From: Paroedura picta
Lineage: Eukaryota > Chordata > Lepidosauria > Squamata > Gekkonidae
Length of the DNA: 64,000 bases
Assembly: GCF_049243985.1 (NCBI RefSeq)
Contig: NC_135381.1
Span: 27,948,345 to 28,012,344 of the forward strand
Direction: 5' to 3'
Part shown: positions 32,001 to 41,374 of the stretch, piece by piece
Layout: every line of letters begins with the position of its first letter
Numbering within the stretch: the first letter of the stretch is position 1
Program-made: the position numbers and the translations under genes
Notes under the pieces: model-generated
Told to the model about the DNA's origin: nothing
The model's database searches: none
Seen by the model: the letters and a program-made list of their open reading frames with translations, nothing else

Positions 32001-33349
32001 CAGAGACAGAGATTGAATTCTTCCTTTAGTTTTCTGTTACTCTACTGGCTGAGTTCTCTGAGGCATGAGCTCTGTCGAATTTCCTTGCCTACAAAACTTA
32101 AAATGCGTACTTCATGTGTTGAAGGCACTTTTGTAATCGTTACAGCAGCCTTAGAAGGTAAGCTGCCAGCTTTTCCTGAGCACAAGAAAGAGAGAGGAGG
32201 TTCTGGTTCAATTCATACTTCTTCCTGTAGTCTCCATCCCACATGGCTTCTACCCCCAAATACACATACCAGTCCCCCCCAAACCCTGATGTAACTTTTC
32301 TAGGAGTGAAAATGGCCTGCTGGTGGAAGAAAAGGCAGGAAATTATCGGCTTCTGCCAGTGGAAAGCTGGCATGATCCAGTATATTTGGCCCATGTTACA
32401 GGTAGAATTAGCTATGGCTGAGAGGCAATTTGAATTGGGGACTACTTACGGCATACACCATACTAATGTATATAGCTTGTCTCAGCCCTTGTCCCATGGA
32501 GCCCAGGGTCATATACATCAGCGGTCCCCAACCTTTTTATCACCGGGGACCACTCAACGCTTGACAATTTTACTGAGGCCCACTGCCCTAACGCTCTCTG
32601 ACTCTGGTCGCTATGGTAATGTTTAAACATCCCTTCAAAATAAGATACAGACATGCCACAACAATGAACATAAGGAACATTTTATTTTCATGGAAATTTT
32701 AACTCATGACAATGACAAATCAATGGGAACCCTGAGCTTGTTTCTGTGCAACAAGATAGTCCCATGTGCACCTGCTGGATCGTGGATGAAGTAAAGGGCC
32801 GGGGGGGGGGGAGGCATCCTTCGCGGCCCACCTCCAGTTAGTCGACGGACCACATGTGGTCCGCAGCCCACAGGTTGGGGATCGCTATCATACATGAAGG
32901 GTTTCTCGATTGTTCTATATCCTTGTAATCAAGGGAAATTATTGGCTCAGTGTTACCTTTGTAGACTTTATGGCTGAGTAGAGATTTGAACCCAGATTCC
33001 CCCAATTTAAGACATAGTACCAACCAATATGCCATGCTATCTCTGTGTTTTGACATTTTATATACAGAGTCACAAGAGAAGATGTAAGGAGGGGGAATGC
33101 AAAAGCTGGTAACCTTTTTTTCCTTGTGAAATATTTTCATTCCTTCCACCCATAGGCCTAAGTACTGAAGAGCAGCTAAGATGTTTGCAAGAGGAGAAGC
33201 TGTGTAAAATATGTATGGATAAAACCATCTCTGTGGTCCTCATTCCTTGTGGGCACCTCGTCACTTGCAAAGACTGTGCGGAAGCTGTTGAAAAATGCCC
33301 TTTGTGTTGCACAGCTATTGCAAAAAGGCAGAAGATCTATATGTCCTGA
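22173..33349 (+). CDS. XIAP: X-linked inhibitor of apoptosis (BIRC4), complete coding sequence in six exons
   Basis: XIAP is a cytosolic inhibitor of caspases 3, 7 and 9 and a RING E3 ubiquitin ligase acting in apoptosis and NOD/NF-kB signalling. Exons 22173-23055, 27595-27694, 29091-29169, 29630-29663, 31675-31875 and 33156-33349 total 1,491 nt: 496 residues plus stop, against 497 in human. Every junction is GT-AG and in phase. BIR1 is about 29-95 (zinc ligands C63, C66, H83, C90), BIR2 about 161-228 (C198/C201 area, H218/H221 area, C225) and BIR3 about 265-331 (C302, C305, H322, C329). The UBA is about 370-415 with MGF at 381-383. The RING (about 449-485) has [14 protein letters not shown] and CPLC and ends KIYMS. 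The BIR1-BIR2 linker that blocks caspase-3 is kept (QVVDLSD, 143-149). The start ATG at 22173 was chosen because [10 protein letters not shown] parallels human MTFNSFEGSK; the ATG at 22119 is in the intron. Residue 345 is Gln where human has His343. Confidence 0.98.
23440..24030 (-). mobile_element. L2-like LINE 3' end, reverse orientation
   Basis: Plus strand begins 'tttatatactgccccttgct' (reversed 3'UTR). Its complement then reads 'gtggtcccaacctgatggaa' and 'aagctccccaacgaagtcaa', the L2 C-terminal region. It is degraded, and the sequence to about 24540 is unassigned. In XIAP intron 2. Confidence 0.6.
24031..24619. other. XIAP intron 2, unassigned
   Basis: Moderately GC-rich, repeat-like in texture ('gcatgtcaagcttagagcag') but not matched to a family I recognise. 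No exon seen. Confidence 0.4.
24620..25405 (-). mobile_element. Second, different Penelope-like fossil with GIY-YIG endonuclease
   Basis: On the minus strand, in order: an RT thumb-like segment ([18 protein letters not shown]), a Cys-rich linker ([10 protein letters not shown]) and an endonuclease core (VIYMIQ, then [20 protein letters not shown]). RT end, CxxC linker and GIY-YIG domain in this order is the Penelope arrangement. Its sequence differs clearly from the element at 10.8-13.0 kb, so it is another lineage. It is broken, with several interruptions, and looks old. In XIAP intron 2, antisense to the gene. Confidence 0.7.
25420..25565 (+). mobile_element. R4-like LINE C-terminal fragment
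   Basis: The plus-strand frame gives [20 protein letters not shown], a Cys-His pattern typical of the C-terminal zinc knuckle of R4/Dong-type and related LINEs. Short and truncated on both sides. Confidence 0.45.
25570..25648 (+). mobile_element. CR1 LINE 3' terminus
   Basis: 'ctgattctgcgtagagcagg', 'ggttggactagatggcctgt' and 'ccttccaactctatgattct' are the invariant last bases of CR1. Only about 80 bases. Confidence 0.85.
26262..26282 (-). pseudogene. Captured first-exon end: ATG, five codons, splice donor
   Basis: On the minus strand a GC-rich leader runs into 'gaggacATGgcggagaccatt' followed at once by a consensus donor 'gtaagt' (complement of 26262-26267). This encodes MAETI and then splices. 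It looks like the 5'UTR, start codon and donor of a housekeeping gene carried inside the Helitron-like element. The parent gene is not identifiable from five residues. It runs antisense to XIAP. No acceptor partner was located. Confidence 0.5.
26440..26497. mobile_element. hAT terminus of the GC-rich family
   Basis: 'gtgccggtccccagcctcag' then 'aaaggttggggaccactg' is the reverse complement of the left end of the hAT at 44812-45290 (kept phrases 'ggtccccaacctt' and 'gctggggaccggca'). The opposite end is missing, so this is a partial copy inside the Helitron-like block. Confidence 0.65.
26653..27117 (+). CDS. Unidentified 154-codon open frame in XIAP intron 2
   Basis: The ATG frame directly downstream of the Helitron-like end has a central part reading [20 protein letters not shown] and [19 protein letters not shown] recognise no domain, zinc motif or catalytic signature. 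The open length and non-repetitive composition suggest decayed coding sequence of a mobile element more than chance, but this is a guess. It is in the sense orientation within an XIAP intron and has no obvious splice sites joining it to XIAP. Confidence 0.3.
   Translation: MHWARSESEGDEHLPMVFVLKTQLRVPPPPCLGGRRILARPQRFMSPARFLNAMRDLMPPGDSLVALVKDWNVITYVTCFYAHNDSVIFKLMSKGLKSALSGLPMSGQGLSGVCTHFMLALSIVQPGFSRQWYLLGINSCVILVCWLLQQLLFC
27125..27370. mobile_element. MIR/CORE-like SINE
   Basis: 'acctgtgaggcaagtgaggc', 'tcccaaggtcacccagctgg' and 'gtggggaatcaaaccaggct' form the well-known conserved core of amniote MIR-like SINEs, here in antisense order of the tRNA head. Typical squamate subfamily texture. 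Confidence 0.65.
27595..27694 (+). CDS. XIAP: XIAP exon 3: zinc-binding core of BIR3
   Basis: 100 nt. The acceptor is 'tttttctctatag' and the donor is 'gtaaga' at 27695. Encodes [18 protein letters not shown] and [13 protein letters not shown]. Zinc ligands C302, C305 and H322 are present, as are the IBM-groove residues W312, E320 and W325 (human W310, E318, W323). Confidence 0.98.
27695..28844. other. XIAP intron 3, unassigned part
   Basis: No coding exon or clear repeat was recognised. A (GT)-rich microsatellite-like stretch lies near 28205-28235. Confidence 0.5.
28845..28925 (+). repeat. Penelope-like element 3' tail
   Basis: 'aaataaatctttgttggtct' and 'gaggtgccattggactcaaa', ending 'gctactgcagacc'. 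Minimal 5'-truncated copy in XIAP intron 3. Confidence 0.65.
29091..29169 (+). CDS. XIAP: XIAP exon 4: end of BIR3 and linker
   Basis: 79 nt. The acceptor is 'tttttctcccctag' and the donor is 'gtaagt' at 29170. Encodes [20 protein letters not shown] then SLQDST, with the last zinc ligand C329. The position of human His343, which contacts caspase-9, is Gln345 here. Confidence 0.98.
29630..29663 (+). CDS. XIAP: XIAP exon 5: short linker exon
   Basis: 34 nt. The acceptor is 'tctttttttaag' and the donor is 'gtatgt' at 29664. Encodes [11 protein letters not shown] plus one base. It corresponds to human VRTTEKTPSLTRRI but is about three residues shorter, which accounts for much of the small length difference. 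Confidence 0.93.
29822..29985. repeat. Fold-back pair of Penelope-like 3' tails
   Basis: The minus-strand tail ('tagaatccagtggcactttt') is followed within about 40 bases by a plus-strand tail ('ggtgccactggattctaa'). The centre holds the mirrored 'cagctttcatgtgtgcatga' and 'aagcttatcctttg'. 3' ends face outward, as at 10.8-13.0 kb. In XIAP intron 5. Confidence 0.75.
29990..30654. other. XIAP intron 5, unassigned part
   Basis: AT-rich with a T-rich stretch near 30351. No exon or known repeat recognised. Confidence 0.5.
30671..30957 (+). mobile_element. tRNA-derived SINE (Sauria-SINE-like), full length with target duplication
   Basis: Head 'gggcctcttgtggcgcagag' followed by an A-box-like 'tggtaaggcagcag', B box 'gagttcgatcccacc', body 'gcactggcaaaccaccccat' and tail 'acctctacctttt'. 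The 11-bp duplication ATGCCAGCAGT lies at 30655-30665 and 30958-30968. It is the best-preserved of the four copies. In XIAP intron 5. Confidence 0.9.
30969..31574. other. XIAP intron 5, 3' part
   Basis: No coding exon or family recognised. Confidence 0.5.
31575..31632. repeat. Short repeat-like segment abutting XIAP exon 6
   Basis: 'aagtatttataccccacctt' and 'ggttcatggtggcttgcag' have the texture of the reversed 3'UTR of the L2/SINE families in this window ('tatactgcccc', 'tcagggcagctt'). It ends in an AG that would be a usable acceptor 42 bases before the one chosen for exon 6. Confidence 0.45.
31675..31875 (+). CDS. XIAP: XIAP exon 6: UBA domain
   Basis: 201 nt. The acceptor is 'ccactgttggtattccag' and the donor is 'gtgagc' at 31876. 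Encodes [20 protein letters not shown] and VADLINAQ, ending STLQK. The UBA binds ubiquitin chains. This acceptor was chosen because it gives the human spacing (IDDTIFQNPMVQEAIRMGF) without an insertion; an upstream in-frame AG at 31632 is an alternative. Confidence 0.95.
32519..32887. mobile_element. hAT MITE ('cagcggtccccaacc' family)
   Basis: Termini are 'cagcggtccccaacc' and 'ggttggggatcgcta'. The flanks ATATACAT and TCATACAT match at 6 of 8 positions, a decayed duplication. Inner phrases 'ccggggaccactcaacgctt' and 'gaccacatgtggtccgcagc' are shared with the copies at 38377 and, reversed, 11465. In XIAP intron 6. Confidence 0.85.
33156..33349 (+). CDS. XIAP: XIAP exon 7: RING domain and stop
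   Basis: 194 nt. The acceptor is 'ccttccacccatag' and the stop TGA is at 33347-33349. Encodes [20 protein letters not shown], then [20 protein letters not shown] and the C-terminal KIYMS. All RING zinc ligands are present (C449, C452, the C-x-H-x4-C-x2-C block and CPLC). The hydrophobic C-terminal tail used in RING dimerisation is kept. Confidence 0.98.
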
Positions 33350-35730
33350 TCAGGAATATGGTACCATGCTAGTGCAAATCCATTGCAATCGACAGAATAT
33401 TGCCGGCTGACCGTAGGAGCAGCATCTATATACAGAACTGGATTTCAAGAGGGTGTTCATTTGGGAGTAACAAAAGTTACTCTGCTTTAATGTAGAGTGC
33501 TGATCAACTCTGCAATTTAGGTGACTGCTAAATTGGGTGTCTCAGGCATCAGAAACATAAATGTTGGGGGTGGGGAGCAACTTGGCACTTTACTTAGAGC
33601 AATTACCTGTATCAATCACACACACCCTACCGCCATCACTTGCCTTGCAGCATGTCATAGGTAAAATTATTCAGAAGCCAAATGGCCAAAGAAGTTGTAA
33701 ATCTTTGTTTAGGCTAGACATGTCAGACTGCAGGTCTGAGCTTAGATGACTGAATGCTGCTGTTTTGCTTTTTGCTTTTAATTTATGTCAGAGAGCTCTT
33801 CCTCTATTTGGGGTGGTGATATTCTGCACTTTGAAACCCCTCCTGCCATTCATACCAGCATGTTATTATGTGTTTTACCATCTTTATGAGCTCTGGGCCA
33901 AAGTAGCTCACAATTTGGTGTGGTTAGTGGTTTTTAAGAAAGTTAAGCAGGGCTGAAGTAGCATATTTGGCTTTGTATCTTTTACATCTTCTTCTCTGTG
34001 TTGTGACCCTGGAAATCAGATTTCCCCTTCCTTTTTAATTATAATGCAAGTAGTAAGCTGTAACATCTTGCATGCCTAAGTTTTTGTGGTGTAAATAAAC
34101 AGGCTGATGCATCAAGGGGGAAGGGGTCATGAACACAGCAATTTTGGAAGCTGCTTTCTCTTGGATTCCTCAAGCAAGAAGTCAATGCTGAAGGTTGATT
34201 GAAAAAGACCCACAACCAGCAACTGGGGAGAGGGTTTCATGAGAGTCTTCAAGGGCAGCAGAGGTAAAGAGGGTGAACTCCTTTAGTGTTCTATCTCCAC
34301 TGCACATGCACCTACTGTATTGCATGGTTGTTCATCCATATTAAACCCCACCCTCAGATGCTGGAGGAAAGGGGAACATGGGAAAGATCTGCCCACTCTT
34401 TCCACTGGTGCTTTCATGGAATTTGATTGTCTAATTGCCCTGCGTACACACCTCTCCAGTTCTACTCAGTAAGTTTAGATGGATAAATTGATAAAAAAAA
34501 TCTAAGCAAGAAAATCTTTAACAATTTCATGGGCAAAGAATACTGACAGGGTCACTGAGTGGTTTGTGAATTCCAGAATTGGATTTTTCCTTTTGAAAGT
34601 TTTAATTAGACCATAATAACCCTTTAGATTCCCATCTGTCACCAGTGGTTTGTTATTAACGCATCAATATTAAGTCCTTTTGTTTTTGTGACTAAAGAAT
34701 AAGCAAGCTGAAGATGCTTGTCACAAACTAATCACTTTCAGTTTGTTGGCTTTAGGAGCTACTGTCTCATATCTTCTATTAACCCCCCCCCCCCCCAAAT
34801 TACTGGATTAGCCAATGGTGTTTTGTTATTTGACTTTAGCATCCATTTGTGATGGTCTGATATGCTAAAGTATCATGATCCTGCTGCTTAGTAAACCTTG
34901 TATGTGTTCCATCTTAGAAAAAGCATAAGAACCTTCATGTACCAGAAATTAGCACTACTGTTGCAGTCCTATGCTTGAAATTCCCTTTGACTCAAAAGAG
35001 AACCTCGCAGATAGCAAGCTGCAAAAATGCATTTGGGTCCTGATTCACAATGCTACTGGAAGGGGAGAGGGGCTGTCGACACTGCTCCTCCGAGTTTGCA
35101 GGAGGACAAGCATAGTGGAGTTAAACAGTCTCCGTACTTCCCCCAGGTATGACCTTTAGGTGTTGCTTTCTACAGCAGCTCCATGGATAAAGTTTTTAAT
35201 ATATTAGCTGGCTAAGTTGTTAAAAAAAAAATCAACCACCCCGAATCCACTTTAGCCAGAAGTATAAGTGTGCCATATTTAAATACTATTTAGCGTAATG
35301 TTGTTCTCCTGGTATCAGTGCTGATTCAGACTTTATCGGTTATTCCAGGAGGAAACATCCCCCTCCCCCTGGGAGATATTTCTAAAATGTAGAATTCATT
35401 TGAATTGCATTAGGGTACTTTCTTCAGAATAAATCTTTGAGCTATGCATTTTTTTCTAATCTGTAGACACAGGGACAAAGAGCAAATGTTCATAACAGAG
35501 ATTTGGAAACTAAATTATATATTTGCTTGTAAATATTAATGATTGATCCTTGGCAGATGAAAAGTCCCATTTCCCCCTCTCCCCATGTTGGATTAAAGTT
35601 CTAGAGAAACCAATGTACTGAAGGAAGATTTTTTTTAAGAGTTGGAATCATGTAAAATAATCGCAAGCTGTTTTGCAGTTTGGCCTAGGTGACAATTTTT
35701 AATAAAGTGATTTTTCTTATGTATTTCTGC
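33350..35730 (+). other. XIAP: XIAP 3'UTR (inferred), with polyadenylation signals
   Basis: No other gene starts here. AATAAA occurs at 34094-34099 and at 35701-35706; the latter is followed by a T/GT-rich stretch ('gatttttcttatgtatttct') and is the better candidate end. Human XIAP has a long 3'UTR, so a 2.4-kb one is plausible. The exact end is inference. A poly-C run lies at about 34783. Confidence 0.6.
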
Positions 35731-36029
35731 CTGTTTCTCTAGGTAAAAAATGACAATTGTGATTGTGAATAAGCTCCAGTCTTACTCCTCCCTCCCCTGC
35801 CCTATCTTAAATTAAGGGAATTTCAGAGGAAAGTGGAAAAAAGCTATAAGCAGTGATGGTATTGGAAGTTTTACAACCTAATGGGTCAGATCCAGCCTGA
35901 GCAAGCTACTCCAGTGATAGAGGACAGGAGCTGCTTTGAACTGTCTCTTGCCTGCTTCTCTGCCTGTCTGTTCACCTGCTTGACCTAAATTACACATAAT
36001 TTTTAATGACACCTTTCAAGAGTCCATAA

Positions 36030-36350
36030 ACACCTAGTTTCTTTAAATGAAACAAAGTCTTCTGGGCCAGGTGAACTGCATCCAAGGGTACTAAAAGAAC
36101 TTGCAGATGTACAGATGAAGTGCCAGATGATTGGAGGCGGGTTTCCATTTTCAAGAAAGGGAAAAAGGAGGATCTGGGTAACTTGTCAGGTTGACATCTA
36201 TAGCTGGCAAGATTATGGAACAAATCATCAAACAGTCTGTCCTTGAGCGGCTGGAACAGAGCTGTGATTTCTAAGACTCAGCAAGGGTTTCACAAGAAGA
36301 AATCATGTTAGATCAACCTTATCTCTTTTTGAGAAAGTGACTGTACGAGA
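36030..36350 (+). mobile_element. CR1 LINE internal RT fragment
   Basis: 'aaacacctagtttctttaaa', 'gaactgcatccaagggtact' and 'tatagctggcaagattatgg' match the RT part of the CR1 at 51160-52985 nearly word for word. Truncated on both sides and internally shortened. Intergenic, downstream of XIAP. Confidence 0.8.
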
Positions 36351-36914
36351 TTACAATCTAGAGATGGAGAGAGATAAGCATTTGAAAGAGATAAGCATTA
36401 CAAGTGGATAACATATTGTGGATCTGCTATGATATTAAGAGAACAGAAAGTAAATGTTTAAAAACCAGGATATTAGCAACTAATTCTGCTTTTTGTGCAG
36501 AGGCTTGGCCTGCGGTATAGTTTGCCAAGCACCTGTAGGAGTTTGATAAAAACAATTGCACGTCTTGTTTTTCCTCCGTCAGAAAAGACTGGGCACTCCC
36601 TGTAAGGGAGTTGGAGACAGGAGACTTTTGAATTTTAAGGGAATGTTAGCAAAGAGAATGAGATGAGAATCTTTGTGGAAAAGAAAATAGATCCTTCCCA
36701 GAAAATCTGCCAAAGCACATTGTAGAAAGGAAGAATGCTGAAAAGCATGTTTTGTAAAAGTCATAGAAATTTTTACAAGGTCAGTGGTTCCACAGACAAG
36801 AGCATGCTCACGACCCTGTGCAACAAGAAAAGTCACAAGGTAAGGGAGTAAAGTATGACTGCCAGAAGGAGTCTGAGAACAAAAAAACAGGTGAGAGGTT
36901 TGAGCAGAAGTAGT
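36351..36914. other. Intergenic XIAP-STAG2, unassigned
   Basis: The 119-codon minus-strand frame 36579-36938 shows no motif I can name. Nothing else is supported. Confidence 0.4.
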
Positions 36915-36990
36915 CATAGAAGGGGCCATACAGGCCATCTAGTCCAACCCCCTGCTCAACGCAGGATCAGCCCTAAGCATCCTAAAGCAG
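36915..36990 (-). mobile_element. CR1 LINE 3' terminus, reverse
   Basis: 'aaggggccatacaggccatc' and 'tagtccaaccccctgctcaa' are the reversed last bases of CR1. Confidence 0.8.
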
Positions 36991-37186
36991 TCATAGTCAT
37001 AAGCAATCCCAACAGGGAGAGATTTGTGTGACAGATTTAAAAGTTGTAGGCCTTGGAAGTCTGCAGGGATCCGATGTACAAATGTTTGACTAAGAATTAG
37101 TGATACCTGATTAAAAGCTTTACAGGCCTCTGGAGAACAGACAATAATATCCTCTGAGGCGTTACCCTGAGTAAGCAAATGAGCAA

Positions 37187-37400
37187 ATGGCTGCCCCCCC
37201 CCCTTGGCGTGGCACTGCGCAGCTGCTGCTGGCAGTGCCCCCCCCCAGTGGGCGGTGGGAAGTCAGGGGCGCTGGCAGGAAAGCAAGCAGAGCAGGGGCT
37301 CAGGCTACGAGATCCCTCAGCAAAAGACTACCCCCCGGGACCTCAGTAAAATTGTCAAGCGTTGACCGGTTCCAGGTGATAAAACAGTTGGGTACCACTG
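37187..37400. mobile_element. hAT fragment ('cagtggtnccc' family), right end only
   Basis: Ends 'acagttgggtaccactg'; the complement then reads 'caacgcttgacaattttact', shared with the copies at 32519 and 38377. The left end is not found. It is followed by 'aataaagtttgacttgactt'-type simple repeat. Confidence 0.65.
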
Positions 37401-37439
37401 GCCCAGTGCAATAAAGTTTGACTTGACTTGACTATTAGT

Positions 37440-38045
37440 ATTTTGTAATACTGAACTAGAATCCACCTTCTACTTAAGCCCATTCTATCTAGGGGAAGCC
37501 AGCCTTGCAGCAAGGTAGTGCTACCCTTCAAGATCTATGACCCTCATATCTGGGGACTGCCTTCACTGCAAATTGCTCATAAGGAAGTTCCCATCTTTAG
37601 ACCAAGCATCAATAAAGTTCTTTCACTCAGATAGTTGCTACTGTTTGTTTCAGGCTTTTAATCTTCCGTCTTGATGTGCAGGCCTGCCATGGAGAACTCT
37701 TCTACAACAAAGCTCCATCAGAGGTCACTCACCCCTGCACACCGACTGCACGTGTGGTTTTTCCCGCCAGTTTGGCACATGACCTAAGGGCAGAGCATAT
37801 ACCCTCCTCAGTTCCCTTTTCACCACCACAATCAGTGGACATCTTCTGGACTTGCTCCAGTTTTTAATATCTGTTACGTGATCTTGTGTCCAGTGACTTT
37901 GACTTATTCCTTTATATAGGAACTTCCTATGTAATGGCCTCTAAGGCAATCTTTAAAAAATGTAGCCAATGTGGCATGAAAATGCTAACTACAGATGAGC
38001 ACAATCGGTGACTTATCTGTTTGACAGAAGGGCATGTGGTAGGTA
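37440..38045. other. Intergenic XIAP-STAG2, unassigned
   Basis: No gene or family recognised. Confidence 0.45.
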
Positions 38046-38049
38046 CCTA

Positions 38050-38870
38050 GAATCATAGTTGGAAGGGACCTTCTAGTCCAACCCCCTGCACTATGCAGGA
38101 CACTCACAACCCTATTGCTCATCCACTGTAACCTGCCACCCACTTGAAATTTCACAAAATCAGCCTCTCCATCAGGTGGCTATCCAGCCTCTGTTTTAAA
38201 ATTTCCAAAGACAGGGAACCCACTAACCCCTGAGGAAGCCTGTTCCACTGAGAAATCACTCTCATCAGGAATTACTTCCAGATGTTTAGATGGATTTTCT
38301 TTTGAATTAATTTCACCCCATTGGTTCTGGCCCATCCATCTGGGGCAAGAGAGAGCAACTCTGATCCATCTATATCAATGGTCCCCAACCTTTTAATCAC
38401 CGGGGACCACTCAACGCTTGACAATTTTACTGAAGCCTGGGGGGGGGGGGTAGTTTACTCCTCTACTCTCAACCACTGCCCTAACGCTCTCTGATCGCTA
38501 TGGTAATGTTTAAACACCCCTTCAAAATAAGATACAGACACGCCACAACAATGAACATAAGGAATGTTTTATTTTCATGGAAATTTTAACGCATGACAAT
38601 GACAAATCAATGGGAACCCTGAGCTTGTTTCTGTGCAACAAGATAGTCCCATCTGGGAGTGATGGGAGACAATGACACCCGAAGTGTGTTGTAAAGGGCC
38701 GGGGGGGGGGGGGGGGAGAGAAGGCGTCCTTTGCGGCCCAACTCCAATTAGGCGACGGATCACATGTGGTCCGCAGCCCACAGGTTGGGGATTGCTAGTC
38801 TATATGACAGCCTTTTAAATACTTGATGATGGTTATCAGATCCCCTCCCAGGTATACAAATATGGACATT
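38050..38870 (-). mobile_element. CR1 LINE 3' end, reverse, split by a hAT insertion
   Basis: Reversed CR1 end: 'agaatcatagttggaaggga', 'tagtccaaccccctgcacta', 'ggtggctatccagcctctgt', 'tgttccactgagaaatcact'. It is interrupted at 38377-38798 and resumes with 'gacagccttttaaatacttg' and 'tcagatcccctccca'. Confidence 0.85.
38377..38798. mobile_element. hAT MITE nested in CR1
   Basis: Left 'aatggtccccaacc' and right 'ggttggggattgctag', with flanks TCTATATC (38369-38376) and TCTATATG (38799-38806), 7 of 8 matching. Same family as 32519-32887. It inserted after the CR1 and so is younger. Confidence 0.85.
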
Positions 38871-39375
38871 GCATATCTTTTGTAAAATTATATTAGCTGA
38901 TGCTGCTTTTTAATTAAGCACATTGCCTACACCTGGGTTCTTTGGGTGAGGTTTAAACATGTTAGAGAGCAGATGAATTGGGCACTTCATTTGAAAATTT
39001 CCCTATAACTTTGGAGATGATGCCCAAGTGATATGTCTTACTGTCTTTGGAGATTGGGAGCTTTGCCATAAAAATTATAATATTTTTGAAATTTAATACA
39101 TTGAATAAGGTAAGCGGCTGATGAGATTGTTCATTAATTAGACATGATTAATTTGTGATAAGCACAATTTATTACCATTTTGTAGTTCTAATATTAATAA
39201 ACACTGCCTTGCTTTAGGTTTGTAATTGGGAAAGCAGGATTAATAATACCTGGGACCCCGTTTAGGTTGCTGATACATTAGCCAAGATATACTGAATAAC
39301 GAGGACCACAGTTGATAATAATAAAACTGCTGAGAAGACGTTACAGTTACCTTTGGATTTCATTTTTTTGATTGT
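38871..39375. other. Intergenic XIAP-STAG2, unassigned
   Basis: AT-rich, nothing recognised. Confidence 0.45.
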
Positions 39376-39379
39376 GACA

Positions 39380-39930
39380 GAGTTTTGGGCTGGGCTGTCA
39401 TCAATATGCTGAAGACACCCAGCTCTATCTCCTCATGGATGGCCACCTGGACTCTCCCCCAGAACCATTTGTCAGATGTTGGAAGCAGTGACTGAATGAC
39501 TTGAGCAGAGTCACCTGAAACTCAACCCCTCCAAGACGGAGGTCCTGTGGCTGGGAGGTAGGGGGATAGACCAGTAAGTGCACTTACCCACCATGACGGA
39601 CGCGATTTTCGACCACACCCTAGGAACTTGGCTGCGGGAACTTTTGGCATTCGACAGGGCCTGCAAAACGGAGGTCTTCCGCTGGTCTATGGTTGAGGCT
39701 GGGGGCAGTGAAGATCGACACCCCCCCCCCTAGTGTTAAGCAGCAAGCTGGGTTATCTTGACCCTCCTTCCTCCCCCTCCAGAGGTAGGGATGGGTGGGG
39801 GGTGGTATTTTGCCATTTTGTCTGTTCCTGTGTGACTTAGTCTCCATTTTAATGGGATTTTTTATTGGACTTTTTAAACTCGCCATGACCGGCCTTGCGA
39901 GTGGCGGGGAATAAAATAATAATAATAGAA
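39380..39930 (+). mobile_element. L2-like LINE 3' region
   Basis: 'caatatgctgaagacaccca', 'gctctatctcctcatggatg', 'ctcaacccctccaagacgga', and a 3'UTR with 'ttttaaactcgccatgaccg' and an 'ataataataat' tail. Internal deletions are evident. Same broad family as 13850-14510. Confidence 0.7.
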
Positions 39931-40079
39931 GGGTTTCAGAACTGGCCCCACTGAGAATAGACTCACCATTTCTGAAGTTGCTTCCCTCTAGGGTAATTTA
40001 TATCCCAGTTGGGATTGGGATTTTCTCCCCAAGATAGTTTCAGAGTTTCACCTAGCTCTGGATAGAACACTCCCTGTCT

Positions 40080-40905
40080 TTTTCCTGAGTCCGCAAATGA
40101 CAGCCGAAAAAACATTACACTCACTGGATATAAAAAGGGTTATATTTTATTACTTGGATAGGACTAGAAGTTTTAGAAGGTCTAATTCCCTGTTTGTTTG
40201 GTATTGGAGTCATCAAAAGGAACAAAGGGCTTTGTCACAGTCCATTTCTAGATCTGCATTGAAGGCTGCATACAGGGTGTCAGCATTGGCATGCCCCTCG
40301 GACCTCAGATCTCACTCTTTAAAGAGTGCAGGCGACATTCTCAGCGTTTTCCAGGACATTTGCAGGACATTTGTAAAGCAGCAACCTGGGGAAATGAAGA
40401 CATTTTCATGAGGCATTTTGCATTGAATGTGAAAGCTAGGATTGGACACCCATTTTGGGAAGGTCGTGCTATATTCTTTATTTGTCTTAAGTACTCGACC
40501 CACCACCTGAGGTAATTGAGCTCGCTAGGATCCCAATGTGGGGCTGCACATCTAGATGGAAGATGAAAAGAGCTGCTTACCTGTCATTGATCGATGTCTT
40601 GTGTGAAGACACAGATTCCTTCCCGCCTATCTTCTTGAGCCCTTGGTCATATAAATGATGGGTTGATTTTTCTTGGGCATCCTAGCAGCAATAGGAAACT
40701 GAGGATGGTGAGTTCTCCGCTCCTAGGTCATGTGCCTGACTGGCAGAAAAAGCCACACATGCACCATAGGGGGAGGATCAAGCACTCTCTGATGGAGCTT
40801 TTATGTAAAGAGATTTCCAGGGTAGGCCTGTGCAGGTGCAGTCCCAATGTGTGTCTGCACACAAGATGTCAATGCACAACAGTTACAGGTAAGCAATTCT
40901 GTTTT
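40080..40905 (+). mobile_element. DIRS-like retrotransposon fossil, 3' part (tyrosine recombinase end and terminal region)
   Basis: Plus-strand frames show phrases of the DIRS tyrosine recombinase C-terminus (FYYLDRTRSFRRSNSLFVW; DICKAATWGNEDIFMRHF). Downstream, 'gctgcttacctgt' and its reversed counterpart 'acaggtaagc' near 40890, with shared 'gatgtcttgtgtg' and 'cacacaagatgtc' phrases, form an inverted arrangement as expected for DIRS termini. Broken, and old by its divergence from intact relatives. Ends approximate. Confidence 0.7.
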
Positions 40906-41096
40906 CTTTTGGCTATGGACTTTCAGAGAAGGCAGGCTTCATCTTCACAACTTGAGATTCTCCTAACATAGAGACATTATGCTTCTGTTGTTCTGATTGT
41001 TCTCCAGAACAAACGCCCAGCACAGGATTCTCCTGAGATGCTCAACGGTTGTTTTTGCTTAAAGGTGACCCACTGTCTTTTCTGCGTTGGTACACG

Positions 41097-41374
41097 CCTC
41101 TTGTGGCGCAGAGTGGTAAGGCAGCAGATATGCAGTCTGAACCTGAAGCTGCTCATGAGGCTGGGAGTTCAATCCCAGCAGCTGGCTCAAGGTTGACTCA
41201 GCCTTCAATCCTTCCGAGGTCGGAAAAATGAGTACCCAACTTGCTGGGGGGTAAAATGGTAATGACTGGGGAAGGCACTGGCAAACCACCCCGTATTGAG
41301 TCTGCCATAAAAACGCTAGAGGGCGTCACCCCCAGGGTCAGACATGACCTGGTGCTTGCACAGGGGATACCTTT
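41097..41374 (+). mobile_element. tRNA-derived SINE (Sauria-SINE-like)
   Basis: Same layout as 30671-30957: 'cctcttgtggcgcagagtgg', B box 'gagttcaatcccagc', tail 'caggggatacctt'. Short flanking match TACACG on both sides. Confidence 0.85.
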
